Below are positions 1-9,082 of a stretch of DNA of 50,753 bases, in pieces (within the stretch, counting starts at the first letter, position 1; each line of letters opens with the position of its first letter). Source of the stretch: Candidatus Avidesulfovibrio excrementigallinarum. GTDB lineage: Bacteria > Desulfobacterota > Desulfovibrionia > Desulfovibrionales > Desulfovibrionaceae. The stretch lies in contig DVMI01000028.1 of the NCBI GenBank assembly GCA_018715085.1, positions 1-50,753 of the forward strand. The letters run 5' to 3'. The translations under genes and the position numbers were made by a program. The notes under the pieces were generated by a model, which worked only from the letters and a program-made list of their open reading frames with translations, was not told the origin of the DNA and made no database searches.

Positions 1-113
1 TTTTTTTCACGCTAGTTACAAAAAACTCAAAAGCACTCACCCGCAGTGACGCATGCCTGCTAACAGGCCGGTCAGCCGCGGGGGCCCTTTCGGACTGGGC
101 AGAGTACTATCAG

Positions 114-139
114 GTAATAACTTGTTGTTACTTTATAAT
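114..139 (+). promoter_or_regulatory. Candidate promoter with perfect TATAAT (134-139) abutted by inverted repeat GTAATAAC-TT-GTTGTTAC (114-131)
   Basis: Read directly; perfect -10 hexamer and 8-bp arms with one mismatch; no convincing -35. Confidence 0.45.
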
Positions 140-342
140 CTCAAATAAAACCAACGCCGTCGCACCGGCTGTCCTCTGCTGGTTGCCGATAGTGCGCAAT
201 GGAATTTTTGCCCTCCGTTCTGTACTTAATCCTCCCGGGAGTGCTGGACAGGTTGTAAGAATTTAACTACAATTCTGATGATAAAATGGATTTGACTTCA
301 ACCCGTTTTATCCGATTACCACCCCCATAGTCGAGGAGCGCC

Positions 343-903
343 ATGGACAGCATCAATCTAAGAGCTCGCGACGAGGCCTTCATCCGCCAAGTGGAAGAAG
401 AAAGCGGCCAGAACGTTTCCACCTGCTACCAGTGTGGAAACTGTACGGCAGGCTGCCCGTGCGGGCCCGTCTACGACCTTCAGGTCAACCAGATCATGCG
501 AGCCATTCAGCTCGGTGACAAAAAGACCGTTTTGGAAGCCGCATCCCCCTGGCTTTGCGTTTCCTGTTCCACCTGTTCGGCCCGCTGCCCGAACGACATT
601 GACGTTGCCCGCGTCATGGACACCGTGCGTCATATCGGCCGTCGCGAGGGCAAAACCAAATATGTCATCAACGCGTTCTGGGATTCGTTCCTCCAGACCG
701 TGCGGTTCTGCGGGCGCAGCTATGAACTTGGCATCATGGCCCTGTTCATGCTCCGGACCGGCCGTTTCTATACCGACCTTGATCTTGCGCCGCGGATGCT
801 GCCCAAGAAAAAAATGCCCTATGTGCCCCATTTGATCCGGGGCAAGGCTGCCGTGGGCCGTATCTTCAAGCGGTTCAACGACATGCAGCAATACGACGAC
901 TGA
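343..903 (+). CDS. hdrC: Heterodisulfide reductase subunit C-like, two 4Fe-4S motifs
   Basis: CYQCGNCTAGCPCG and CVSCSTCSARCPND; SD GAGGAG before ATG; followed by HdrB/HdrA. Confidence 0.9.
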   Translation: MDSINLRARDEAFIRQVEEESGQNVSTCYQCGNCTAGCPCGPVYDLQVNQIMRAIQLGDKKTVLEAASPWLCVSCSTCSARCPNDIDVARVMDTVRHIGRREGKTKYVINAFWDSFLQTVRFCGRSYELGIMALFMLRTGRFYTDLDLAPRMLPKKKMPYVPHLIRGKAAVGRIFKRFNDMQQYDD

Positions 904-984
904 GGACCCCCTGACGCCACACAGCCCGTTGCGCCGCCTGCCCTTTTGGGACAGCTGCGCCGCGGATGTAAAGAGGATCTACCC

Positions 985-1899
985 ATGAAATTTGCGTACT
1001 ACCCCGGATGCTCGGGCAAGGGGACCTCGGTGGAATACGAAATCTCCACCAAGGCCGTCTGTTCGGCGCTGGGCATCTATCTGCAGGAGCTCGCAGACTG
1101 GAGCTGCTGCGGCTCCACGCCGGCCCATGCCACCGACACGCTGCTGTCCGCCGCCTTAAGCGCCCGCAATCTGGCCCTTGCTGCCGAATCCATGAAGCAC
1201 AGCGGCGCAACCAGGCTGGCCACGCCCTGTCCCAGCTGCCTGGCTAACCTGAAGACCGCCCGGCATCACATGGCCAACCAGGAATTCCGCAAAAAAGTCG
1301 ACAAGCTCCTTGACTCGCCCTGTCCGCCTCTTGGCCCCAAGGGCGAAGAACCCCTGCCGGAAACCTATTCGATCCTGCAGCTGCTTGTGGAAGACTACGG
1401 CCTTGAGAACATCGCAGCCAAGGTCGTCCGCCCGCTCAAGGGTCTGAAGGTTGCGCCCTATTACGGCTGTCTGCTCAGCCGCCCGGCGCCCATCATGAAG
1501 TTTGACGACCCGGAAAATCCGACGTCCATGGATCGGCTCCTTGAAGCCCTGGGCGCGGAAGTTGTGCCCTTCCCGCTGAAGACCGAATGCTGCGGCGCCG
1601 CCATGGGGATTCCCCGTCGCGACATCACCGCCCGCCTGAGCGCCCGTCTGCTGGACGCGGCCACAACCTTCGGCGCAGACATGATTGCCGTGGCCTGCCC
1701 GCTGTGCCACATGAACCTCGACCTGCGTCAGGCGCAGGCCGCCAAGGCGTCCGGCGTCTCGTACGACATGCCGGTGCTGTACTTCACGCAGCTGATGGGT
1801 ATCGCCCTCGGCCTGCCCGACAGCGATTTGGCGCTGGATAAGCTGAGCGTCAGCCCGGCCGCCGCCCTGCAGAAGATAGGCAAGGAGATTTCGGCATGA
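985..1899 (+). CDS. hdrB: Heterodisulfide reductase subunit B-like (CCG domains)
   Basis: YYPGCSGKGTSVEYE, SCCGS, ECCGAAMG, CPLCHMNLD; start placed at internal MKFAYYPGC. Confidence 0.92.
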   Translation: MKFAYYPGCSGKGTSVEYEISTKAVCSALGIYLQELADWSCCGSTPAHATDTLLSAALSARNLALAAESMKHSGATRLATPCPSCLANLKTARHHMANQEFRKKVDKLLDSPCPPLGPKGEEPLPETYSILQLLVEDYGLENIAAKVVRPLKGLKVAPYYGCLLSRPAPIMKFDDPENPTSMDRLLEALGAEVVPFPLKTECCGAAMGIPRRDITARLSARLLDAATTFGADMIAVACPLCHMNLDLRQAQAAKASGVSYDMPVLYFTQLMGIALGLPDSDLALDKLSVSPAAALQKIGKEISA

Positions 1900-3857
1900 G
1901 AATCGGTGTATTCATCTGCCATTGCGGTTCCAACATCGCCGGTACGGTCGACTGCGCGCAAGTAGCCCAGAATGCCAAAGCGTTCCCGGAAGTCGCCTTC
2001 GCCACCGACACCATGTACACCTGTTCCGAACCCGGACAGGATGAAATCGTGGCGGCGGTCAAGGCGCACAACCTCGACGGCGTCGTCGTGGCTTCCTGTA
2101 CGCCGCGCATGCACGAGCCCACCTTCCGCCGCACGGTGGAACGCGCGGGACTCAACCGCTATATGTTTGAAATGGCCAACATCCGCGAGCACGTTTCGTG
2201 GATTGGCAAAGACAAAGAGGCCAACACCAACAAGGCGACCGAACTGGTCCGCATGGCCGTCGAAAAGCTGCGCCGCAACGCGCCGCTGTATACGAAAAAA
2301 TTCGACTCCGTCAAAAAGGTGCTGGTCATCGGCGGCGGTGTGGCCGGCATTCAGGCCGCGCTCGACTGTGCCGACGCGGGCATTCAGGTCGTCATGGTCG
2401 AACGCGAAACGTCCATTGGCGGCAAGATGGCCAAACTCGACAAGACCTTCCCCACGGTGGACTGCTCAAGCTGTATCCTCGGCCCCAAAATGGTCGATGT
2501 GGCCCAGCATCCCAACATTACGCTGCTGACCGCCTCTGAAGTGACCAACGTCAGCGGCTATGTGGGCAACTTTACCGTGAGCATCAAGCGCCGCGCCACC
2601 TATGTGGACTGGTCCAAATGCACCGGCTGCGGCCTGTGCACCGAAAAATGCCCGGCCAAGAAAACGCCCGACAAGTTCAACGAATTCATGGGCCCCACTA
2701 CGGCCATCAACATTCCGTTCCCGCAGGCCATTCCTAAAAAGGCCGCCATCAACCCCGATTACTGCCGCAAGCTCAAAGAGGGCAAGTGCGGGGTGTGCGC
2801 CAAGATCTGCCCCACGGGTGCGATCAACTACGAAATGCAGGACGAGATCATCACCGAACAGGTGGGCGCCATCGTTGCGGCCTCCGGCTATGACCTCATG
2901 GACTGGACCGTGTATGGCGAATACGGCGGGGGACGTTACCCCGACGTGATCACCTCCCTGCAGTACGAACGCCTCCTTTCGGCCGCCGGCCCCACGGGCG
3001 GACACATTCTGCGGCCTTCTGACGGCAAGGAACCCAAAAGCGTGGTCTTCATCCAGTGCGTGGGCTCCCGCGACCGCTCCATCGGCCGGCCTTACTGCTC
3101 CGGCTTCTGCTGCATGTACACCGCCAAGCAGGCCGTGCTGACCAAGGATCACATTCCCGATTCCCAGTCCTATGTGTTCTATATGGACATCCGGGCCCCG
3201 GGCAAGATGTACGACGAGTTTACCCGCCGTGCCATTGAGGAATACGGCACCGAATACATCCGTGGCCGCGTCTCCTGCATCCAGCCCAACGGCCGGGGGC
3301 AGTATGTCGTGCGCGGCGTTGACACGCTGATGGGCAAGCCTGTTGAGGTGCTGGCCGATCTGGTGGTGCTTGCCGTGGGTGTCGAAGGCGCCAAGGGAGC
3401 TGGCAAGCTTGCGGAAACGCTGCATATCTCCTACGATCACTATGGATTCTTCATGGAATCGCACTGCAAGCTGCGTCCTGTGGAAACCAACACCGCCGGC
3501 GTGTTCCTGGCGGGTGCCTGCCAGGGCGCCAAGGACATTCCTTCGTCCGTGGCCCAGGGCAGCGGCGCGGCCGCCAAGGTGATCGGCCTGCTCTCCAAGC
3601 CTCAGCTTGAAAGCGATCCGCAGATTTCTGTCGTGGACATCAAGCGCTGCGTGGGCTGCGGCAAGTGTGTGGACGTCTGCCCGTTCCAGGCCATTACCAA
3701 GCAATCCATCCGTGGCGAAGTCAAGGCGCAGGTCATTGAGGCCGTCTGCCAGGGCTGCGGCCTGTGCGTGGCAACCTGCCCGCAGGGCGCCATCCAGCTC
3801 TCCCACTTCACCGACAACCAGCTTCTTGCGGAGGTAAACGCCCTATGTCAGTGCTGA
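1896..3857 (+). CDS. hdrA: Heterodisulfide reductase subunit A-like, FAD and 4Fe-4S protein
   Basis: GVFICHCGSNIAGTVD, VLVIGGGVAGIQAA, several CxxCxxCxxxCP motifs; ATGA overlap with hdrB. Confidence 0.95.
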   Translation: MRIGVFICHCGSNIAGTVDCAQVAQNAKAFPEVAFATDTMYTCSEPGQDEIVAAVKAHNLDGVVVASCTPRMHEPTFRRTVERAGLNRYMFEMANIREHVSWIGKDKEANTNKATELVRMAVEKLRRNAPLYTKKFDSVKKVLVIGGGVAGIQAALDCADAGIQVVMVERETSIGGKMAKLDKTFPTVDCSSCILGPKMVDVAQHPNITLLTASEVTNVSGYVGNFTVSIKRRATYVDWSKCTGCGLCTEKCPAKKTPDKFNEFMGPTTAINIPFPQAIPKKAAINPDYCRKLKEGKCGVCAKICPTGAINYEMQDEIITEQVGAIVAASGYDLMDWTVYGEYGGGRYPDVITSLQYERLLSAAGPTGGHILRPSDGKEPKSVVFIQCVGSRDRSIGRPYCSGFCCMYTAKQAVLTKDHIPDSQSYVFYMDIRAPGKMYDEFTRRAIEEYGTEYIRGRVSCIQPNGRGQYVVRGVDTLMGKPVEVLADLVVLAVGVEGAKGAGKLAETLHISYDHYGFFMESHCKLRPVETNTAGVFLAGACQGAKDIPSSVAQGSGAAAKVIGLLSKPQLESDPQISVVDIKRCVGCGKCVDVCPFQAITKQSIRGEVKAQVIEAVCQGCGLCVATCPQGAIQLSHFTDNQLLAEVNALCQC

Positions 3858-5371
3858 CAGGCAAAGAACTCCGGATCGTGGGCTTTCTCTGCAACTGGTG
3901 CTCCTATGGCGGCGCCGACACCGCCGGGGTGGCCCGCGCCACCCAGCCCACGGACCTGCGCATCATCCGCGTCCCTTGTTCGGGACGCGTGAATCCGCTC
4001 TTCCCGCTGAAAGCCCTGCTTTCCGGAGCGGACGGCGTACTCGTGTCGGGCTGCCACCCGCGTGACTGCCACTATTCGGCCGGCAACTTCTATGCCCGCC
4101 GGCGTCTCGAACTGCTCAAGGAGTTTTTGCCCATCATCGGCATCAACCCCGACCGCTTCGAGTACACCTGGGTTTCGGCTTCCGAAGGCCAGCGCTGGCA
4201 GCAGGTTGTCACGGCCTTTACCGATCGCATCCATAAGCTTGGCCCTGCGCCGCGCTTCAAGGACGCCGAACCCATTTACGATCTGCCCGGCGCGCTGACC
4301 GGCCTTGTGCGGCCTCTGGACTGCGGCGGCAACCCTGCCCTTGACGAACTCAAACAGCAGATCCGCGAGGCTCTGGCCGACGGACACCTGCATTGCGTTG
4401 TAGGCTGGCAACAGGGCTATGACGCCATTCATGCCACGCCGCTGCATATGCGCAAACCCGAGGACGTGGACAGGCTCATCTGGGGCCCGTTCAACATCCA
4501 CTCCACGGCCAACATGATCACGCAGCTCATCAAGGAAGCCCAGGATGCCGCCATGGTTGGCGTCAAACGCGGCGATCCAATTCCCCCGGCCAAAAAGGTC
4601 GGTGTAGTGGTCAAAGGCTGCGACAGCAAGGGGCTTGTGGAACTTCTGCAGGAAAAACTCATCGAACGCGACGCCGTGGAAATCTTTGCCATGGGCTGTA
4701 ACGGCACGGTGAGCACCGATCGCATCCTGGCCAAAATCGGCGGCGCCGCCCGCGTCAGCGCCGTGTCGGGCAAGGGGGACACCCTGACGGTGACCACTGC
4801 CGACGGCGTCGAACACGCCCTGTCCATGGCCGACATCGCCCAGGACAAGTGCCGCGCCTGCAAAATGCCCAGCGCCAAGGTCTATGACCACTTTGCCGGC
4901 GAACCGGTGACCGTGGCCGAAGACGCCACCCCGGAACCGGCTGCCATCATGGCCTATCTGGATTCGCTCACGCTGGATCAGCGCATGGGCTTCTGGAAAG
5001 GACAGATGGAGCGCTGCATTCGCTGCCACGCCTGCCGCAACGCCTGCCCCATGTGCGTATGCCGCGAAGTGTGCGTTGCTGACAGCCGCGAACCGCACTG
5101 GGTGACCCAGGACGACACGGTAACCAACAAGTTCTTCTTCCAGCTCATTCACGCCCTGCACCTGGCCGGCCGCTGCACAGGCTGCGGCGAGTGCAACCGC
5201 GCCTGCCCGGTGGGCATTCCGGTCGGTGCGCTCAAGATGCAGACGAGCCGCATTGTCCAGCGCCTGTTCGACGGCTACCAGCCCGGCACTGACGCCGACG
5301 CTGTCCCGCCGTTCCTGGGCTACGAAGTGGAAGAAAAGAATATCCCCGAACATCATATCGAGAGGGCCTAA
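3845..5371 (+). CDS. MvhD/FlxD-like N-terminus fused to 4Fe-4S dicluster FlxC-like C-terminus
   Basis: N-term GFLCNWCSYGGADTAG...VSGCHPRDCHYSAGN (MvhD-type); C-term CIRCHACRNACPMCVC and CTGCGECNRACP; overlaps hdrA end by 13 nt. Confidence 0.85.
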   Translation: MSVLTGKELRIVGFLCNWCSYGGADTAGVARATQPTDLRIIRVPCSGRVNPLFPLKALLSGADGVLVSGCHPRDCHYSAGNFYARRRLELLKEFLPIIGINPDRFEYTWVSASEGQRWQQVVTAFTDRIHKLGPAPRFKDAEPIYDLPGALTGLVRPLDCGGNPALDELKQQIREALADGHLHCVVGWQQGYDAIHATPLHMRKPEDVDRLIWGPFNIHSTANMITQLIKEAQDAAMVGVKRGDPIPPAKKVGVVVKGCDSKGLVELLQEKLIERDAVEIFAMGCNGTVSTDRILAKIGGAARVSAVSGKGDTLTVTTADGVEHALSMADIAQDKCRACKMPSAKVYDHFAGEPVTVAEDATPEPAAIMAYLDSLTLDQRMGFWKGQMERCIRCHACRNACPMCVCREVCVADSREPHWVTQDDTVTNKFFFQLIHALHLAGRCTGCGECNRACPVGIPVGALKMQTSRIVQRLFDGYQPGTDADAVPPFLGYEVEEKNIPEHHIERA

Positions 5372-5374
5372 GCC

Positions 5375-6424
5375 ATGACCATCTGCTTTCTGGCCACTGA
5401 GGGCCTTGTTCCGTGGCTGGCCAAACTTGCCCAGAACCACCGTGTTCTTGCGCCACGCCGGGAAGGCAAAGCCGTGATCTTCCGCCCCTGGAAGGAAGGC
5501 GATGCCGCGCCGGTGCCTCTCAAGGCCACTGTTTCGCCCAAAGGTGCGATGTTTCCCTCTTGTGAAACGCTCGTATCTTACAAAACCACCAAGAATCCCG
5601 AACAGCTCGACAAGGTGAGCCTTACGCTCAAAGCGCCTGTCAAAGCCGAACCCACCGTGCTGTTTGGCTGCCGCTCCTGTGACGCTCGCGGTTTTGTCGC
5701 GCTGGACAAGGCTTATCTGGACGGCAAATTCAAGGATCCCTATTACGAAGCCCGGCGCAAGGCGACAACCATCGTCACGCTCACCTGTGACAACCCCACG
5801 CCCACCTGCTTCTGCACCTGGGTCAACGGGGGTCCGGCAAGCCCTGAAGGCTCCGACGTGCTCATGACGGCTGTCAACGGCGGGTATGTGCTCGAAGGCA
5901 TTTCCCAGAAAGGCAAGGACCTGCTGGCCGGTTCCGGACTGCCGGACGGCGCTGACAAGCTGGACGAAGCCCGCGCGGCGCGCACTGAAGCAGCCAAGCG
6001 CGTGACGCCCCGCAAGGATCTCTCCAAGGCGCCCGAACGTCTCAAGGCCCGGTTCACCGACATGGACTTCTGGGTGTCTCAGACGGCCAAATGCCTGTCC
6101 TGCGGGGCCTGTACGTTCATGTGCCCCACCTGCCAGTGCTTTAACATCACCGACGAAGGCGATCCCGCCAGCGAACAGGGCGGCCAGCGCCTGCGTTCGT
6201 GGGACTACTGCATGTCGCCCATGTTCACGCGTGAAGCCAGCGGGCACAACCCGCGCATGGCCAAAGCGGCCCGCATGCGTAACCGCGTCTCGCACAAATA
6301 CTGGTATTCGACCGAATACTCGTCAGACGGCCGTTTCTCCTGCACCGGCTGCGGCCGCTGCATTGCCCAGTGCCCCGTCTCGCTGGATATTCGCGAAATC
6401 GTGGTCAAGGCCATTGAGGAATAA
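5375..6424 (+). CDS. 4Fe-4S dicluster protein, AsrA/FlxB-like
   Basis: LFGCRSCDARGFVALDKAY, CLSCGACTFMCPTC, CTGCGRCIAQCP. Confidence 0.85.
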   Translation: MTICFLATEGLVPWLAKLAQNHRVLAPRREGKAVIFRPWKEGDAAPVPLKATVSPKGAMFPSCETLVSYKTTKNPEQLDKVSLTLKAPVKAEPTVLFGCRSCDARGFVALDKAYLDGKFKDPYYEARRKATTIVTLTCDNPTPTCFCTWVNGGPASPEGSDVLMTAVNGGYVLEGISQKGKDLLAGSGLPDGADKLDEARAARTEAAKRVTPRKDLSKAPERLKARFTDMDFWVSQTAKCLSCGACTFMCPTCQCFNITDEGDPASEQGGQRLRSWDYCMSPMFTREASGHNPRMAKAARMRNRVSHKYWYSTEYSSDGRFSCTGCGRCIAQCPVSLDIREIVVKAIEE

Positions 6425-6436
6425 AAGGACAGCGCT

Positions 6437-7282
6437 ATGAACGAACTCAATCCGCTCCTGCCAGAAGTCGCCACCGTAGTGGAGATCGTGCAGGAAACGC
6501 ATAACATCAAGACGTTTCGCGTCAAACTTGACGACGAAAACCGCATGAAGGCGTTCCACTTTGAACCCGGTCAGGTGGGTCAGCTTTCGCTGTTCGGCGT
6601 CGGCGAATCCACCTTTGTCATCAACTCCCCGCCAACCCGCATGGACTATCTGCAGTTCTCGGTGATGAAGGTTGGCGAGGTGACCAGCGCGCTGCACAGG
6701 CTCAACGTGGGCGACAAGATCGGCGTGCGCGCCCCTCTGGGCAACTTCTTCCCCTACGCCAACTGGAAGGGCAAGGACGTTTTCTTCATCGGCGGCGGCA
6801 TCGGCATGGCGCCCATTCGCACCATCATGCTGTACCTTTTGGACAACAAAAAGGACTACGGCAAGATCAGCCTGCTCTATGGCGCCAAAACGCCTGAAGA
6901 TCTGTCCTATAAGGACGACATCAAGGACTGGCTGACCGACCCGAACCTGAACGCCGTGCTGACCATCGACAACCCGGCCGAAGGCTGGACAGAAGACGCC
7001 GCGCACACGGTGGGGCTCATTCCCAACGTGCTCAAGGAACTGGCGCCCAAGCCCGACAACTGCATTGCCGTGCTGTGCGGTCCGCCCATCATGATCAAGT
7101 TCACGCTCATGGCTTTAAAAGAGCTGAAATTCCCCGACGAGCAGATCTTCACCACGCTGGAAAAGCGCATGAAGTGCGGCGTCGGGCTGTGTGGCCGCTG
7201 CAACATCGGCGGCAAGCTGGTCTGCGTTGACGGTCCTGTCTTCAGCTACGATCAGCTCCGGGATCTCCCGCCCGAACTGTAA
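6437..7282 (+). CDS. FAD/NAD(P)-binding oxidoreductase, AsrB/FlxA-like
   Basis: FIGGGIGMAPIRTIMLYLL, CGPPIMIKFTL, C-terminal MKCGVGLCGRCNIGGKLVCVDGPVFSYDQL. Confidence 0.88.
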   Translation: MNELNPLLPEVATVVEIVQETHNIKTFRVKLDDENRMKAFHFEPGQVGQLSLFGVGESTFVINSPPTRMDYLQFSVMKVGEVTSALHRLNVGDKIGVRAPLGNFFPYANWKGKDVFFIGGGIGMAPIRTIMLYLLDNKKDYGKISLLYGAKTPEDLSYKDDIKDWLTDPNLNAVLTIDNPAEGWTEDAAHTVGLIPNVLKELAPKPDNCIAVLCGPPIMIKFTLMALKELKFPDEQIFTTLEKRMKCGVGLCGRCNIGGKLVCVDGPVFSYDQLRDLPPEL

Positions 7283-7352
7283 GCTCTTCACGCACCTTGC
7301 CCTGCAAGGGCTGCGGCCCTCAGCAGGACATGCGTGACAGGATTCCGACAAA

Positions 7353-7386
7353 GGCGGCTCTGTTACAAACAGGGCCGTCTTTTTTC
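7353..7386 (+). terminator. Intrinsic terminator after the hdr/flx-like operon
   Basis: GGCGGCTCTGT-TACAA-ACAGGGCCGTC followed by T-run. Confidence 0.8.
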
Positions 7387-7499
7387 CCTGCCGTCTCTCC
7401 TGAAGCTTCTTTTGCAGTCTCACACAGTTTTTCCGGCCACAGGCCATACCGCCTGCACGATCTATAATCCCTGTTCTTTCTTATAGATTTCATCTTTCC

Positions 7500-7528
7500 T
7501 TGACAGCCCGTGATCCTGTTGTTAATGT
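7500..7528 (+). promoter_or_regulatory. Candidate promoter for riboswitch-terC transcript
   Basis: Perfect TTGACA (7500-7505), 17-nt spacer, weak TAATGT -10; predicted start falls just before the aptamer. Confidence 0.5.
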
Positions 7529-7538
7529 ATTTGCGCGT

Positions 7539-7660
7539 TAAGGGGAGTAACTGGGTTCTATGTAACCCGGGCAGTGTCAACAGCATGATCGCGGCGGCGT
7601 GCACGTGGATCTGGCACTGTCGTCGAGCAGAACGCTCGATCAGTGAGACCTTCGCGGCAA
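7539..7660 (+). ncRNA. yybP-ykoY (Mn2+) riboswitch aptamer
   Basis: AAGGGGAGTAACTGGG...GGCACTGTCGTCGAGC...CAGTGAGACCTTCGC resembles the yybP-ykoY core (GGGGAGUA ... GAGACCUU); directly upstream of a TerC gene, a known target class. Confidence 0.85.
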
Positions 7661-7687
7661 TTGAGATTTGCCGGAGGGTCTTTTTTT
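7646..7687 (+). terminator. Riboswitch expression-platform terminator
   Basis: AGACCTTCGCGGCAA-TTGAGA-TTTGCCGGAGGGTCT followed by T7; 5' arm overlaps conserved aptamer GAGACCTT. Confidence 0.8.
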
Positions 7688-7723
7688 GTTCCTCCGGCGG
7701 AACAAGTTTCCTAAGGAGCGCGT

Positions 7724-8689
7724 ATGCTTGGCGAACACACCCTCACCGAAGTCCTCGTCTTTTTCGGTCTCGTGGCCTTCTGTCTCTGGCTCGATCTGCA
7801 CTTTCACCGCGGCGACAAGCCCATTTCAGCACGTGACGCGGCCATGTGGACCACGGGCTGGGTCTCGCTCGCCCTGGGGTTTGCCGGATATATCGGCTTT
7901 ACCGAAGGCGCGGACAAGGCACAGCTCTTTCTTGCCGGCTATCTGCTTGAAGAATCGCTTTCTGTCGACAACCTCTTTGTCATGATGGCGATTTTCGGCT
8001 CATTCTCCATCCGCGACAACATGCAGCACCGCGTGCTTTATTACGGCATCCTCGGCGCCATGGTCATGCGGCTTATCTTTGTTGCCGCAGGCACTTCGCT
8101 GGTGGCAGCCTTCGGGCCCTACGCCCTGGCAGGCTTCGGCCTCTTTGTGCTCTGGACGGCCTGGAAAATGTGGCAGTCCATGCACTCGGAAAAAGAAGAA
8201 ATCGTCGACTATTCCGCCCACTGGGCGGTGCGCTGGACGCAGAAGTTCATTCCTGTGCATCCGCGCCTCAACGGCCATGATTTCTTTGTCAAGGCGCCTC
8301 ACGGGCGGGATAACCGCCTGGTCTGGAAGGCTACGCCGCTGTTCCTCTGCCTCGTCGTTGTGGAAATCTCGGACGTCATGTTTGCCTTTGACTCGGTTCC
8401 GGCCATCATTGCCATCACGTCCGACCCGTTCCTTGTGTATACAAGCAACATCTTTGCCATTCTGGGGCTGCGGTCCATGTACTTCCTGCTTGCGGCCGCC
8501 AAGCGCTACCTGCGCCATCTTGAAAAGTCGGTGATCGTCATTCTGGCCTACATCGGCATCAAGATGTTGCTTGATGTGGCCGGCGTCATCCATATCTCGC
8601 CCATGATCAGCCTGGCTGTCGTCGCCGGTCTGCTGGCCGTCGGCATTCTGGCCTCCTTCCTGCCGGACAAGACCAAAAACGCTGCATAA
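7724..8689 (+). CDS. TerC/Alx family integral membrane protein, probable Mn exporter
   Basis: LEESLSVDNLFVMMAIFGSF and VVEISDVMFAFDSVPAIIAITSDPF; SD AAGGAG. Confidence 0.92.
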   Translation: MLGEHTLTEVLVFFGLVAFCLWLDLHFHRGDKPISARDAAMWTTGWVSLALGFAGYIGFTEGADKAQLFLAGYLLEESLSVDNLFVMMAIFGSFSIRDNMQHRVLYYGILGAMVMRLIFVAAGTSLVAAFGPYALAGFGLFVLWTAWKMWQSMHSEKEEIVDYSAHWAVRWTQKFIPVHPRLNGHDFFVKAPHGRDNRLVWKATPLFLCLVVVEISDVMFAFDSVPAIIAITSDPFLVYTSNIFAILGLRSMYFLLAAAKRYLRHLEKSVIVILAYIGIKMLLDVAGVIHISPMISLAVVAGLLAVGILASFLPDKTKNAA

Positions 8690-8710
8690 ACATTGCCCTG
8701 CCCAAACGCG

Positions 8711-8750
8711 AAAGGCCGCCGGTTTCCATACACGAAAACCGGCGGCCTTT
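8711..8750. terminator. Strong bidirectional hairpin
   Basis: AAAGGCCGCCGGTTT...AAACCGGCGGCCTTT. Confidence 0.85.
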
Positions 8751-9082
8751 CCCTGTAAAACTACCACGCCGCACGCACCGCCAGCAACTTCCCAAAACAA
8801 GCGGCAATATGCCGGGTCCCTTCCCCAGGCACCTTTGCCCCCCAAAAAACTGCCGGAGGCAGGGGCTTTCTAAAACAGTCCGCACTGCACTTTCTCAGGC
8901 AGCGCCGCGCCTGCCGGCTCTCTGCCATACCGTACCGGCAGCAGGTTCCGGGACCACCCTGGCAGACCGCTGATCAGCCTGGCTGCCCCGTTGCCTCAGC
9001 AGCTGGCAAAAGCGCATGCTCCGCCTTTTCTGCCGCAGACAGGAAGCGTTCGGGGGGTAACGTCCTTTTCTGCCGCACGCCC

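Noticed and set aside
243-259. Sigma-54 promoter (TGGACAGGTTGTAA)
   Set aside because: TGG-TTG spacing does not match the -24/-12 consensus.
253-272. Rex operator upstream of hdrC
   Set aside because: TTGTA-N10-TACAA has spacing 2 bp longer than the canonical Rex 18-mer and lacks inner symmetry; kept only as a generic inverted repeat.
2466-3806. 446-aa minus-strand ORF antisense to hdrA
   Set aside because: Shadow ORF, low-complexity His/Ala/Gly composition.
3848-6295. 815-aa minus-strand ORF antisense to the hdr/flx-like genes
   Set aside because: Shadow ORF from GC-rich codon bias; His/Gly/Ala/Arg-rich with no motifs, and the plus strand has clear ferredoxin/flavoprotein genes.
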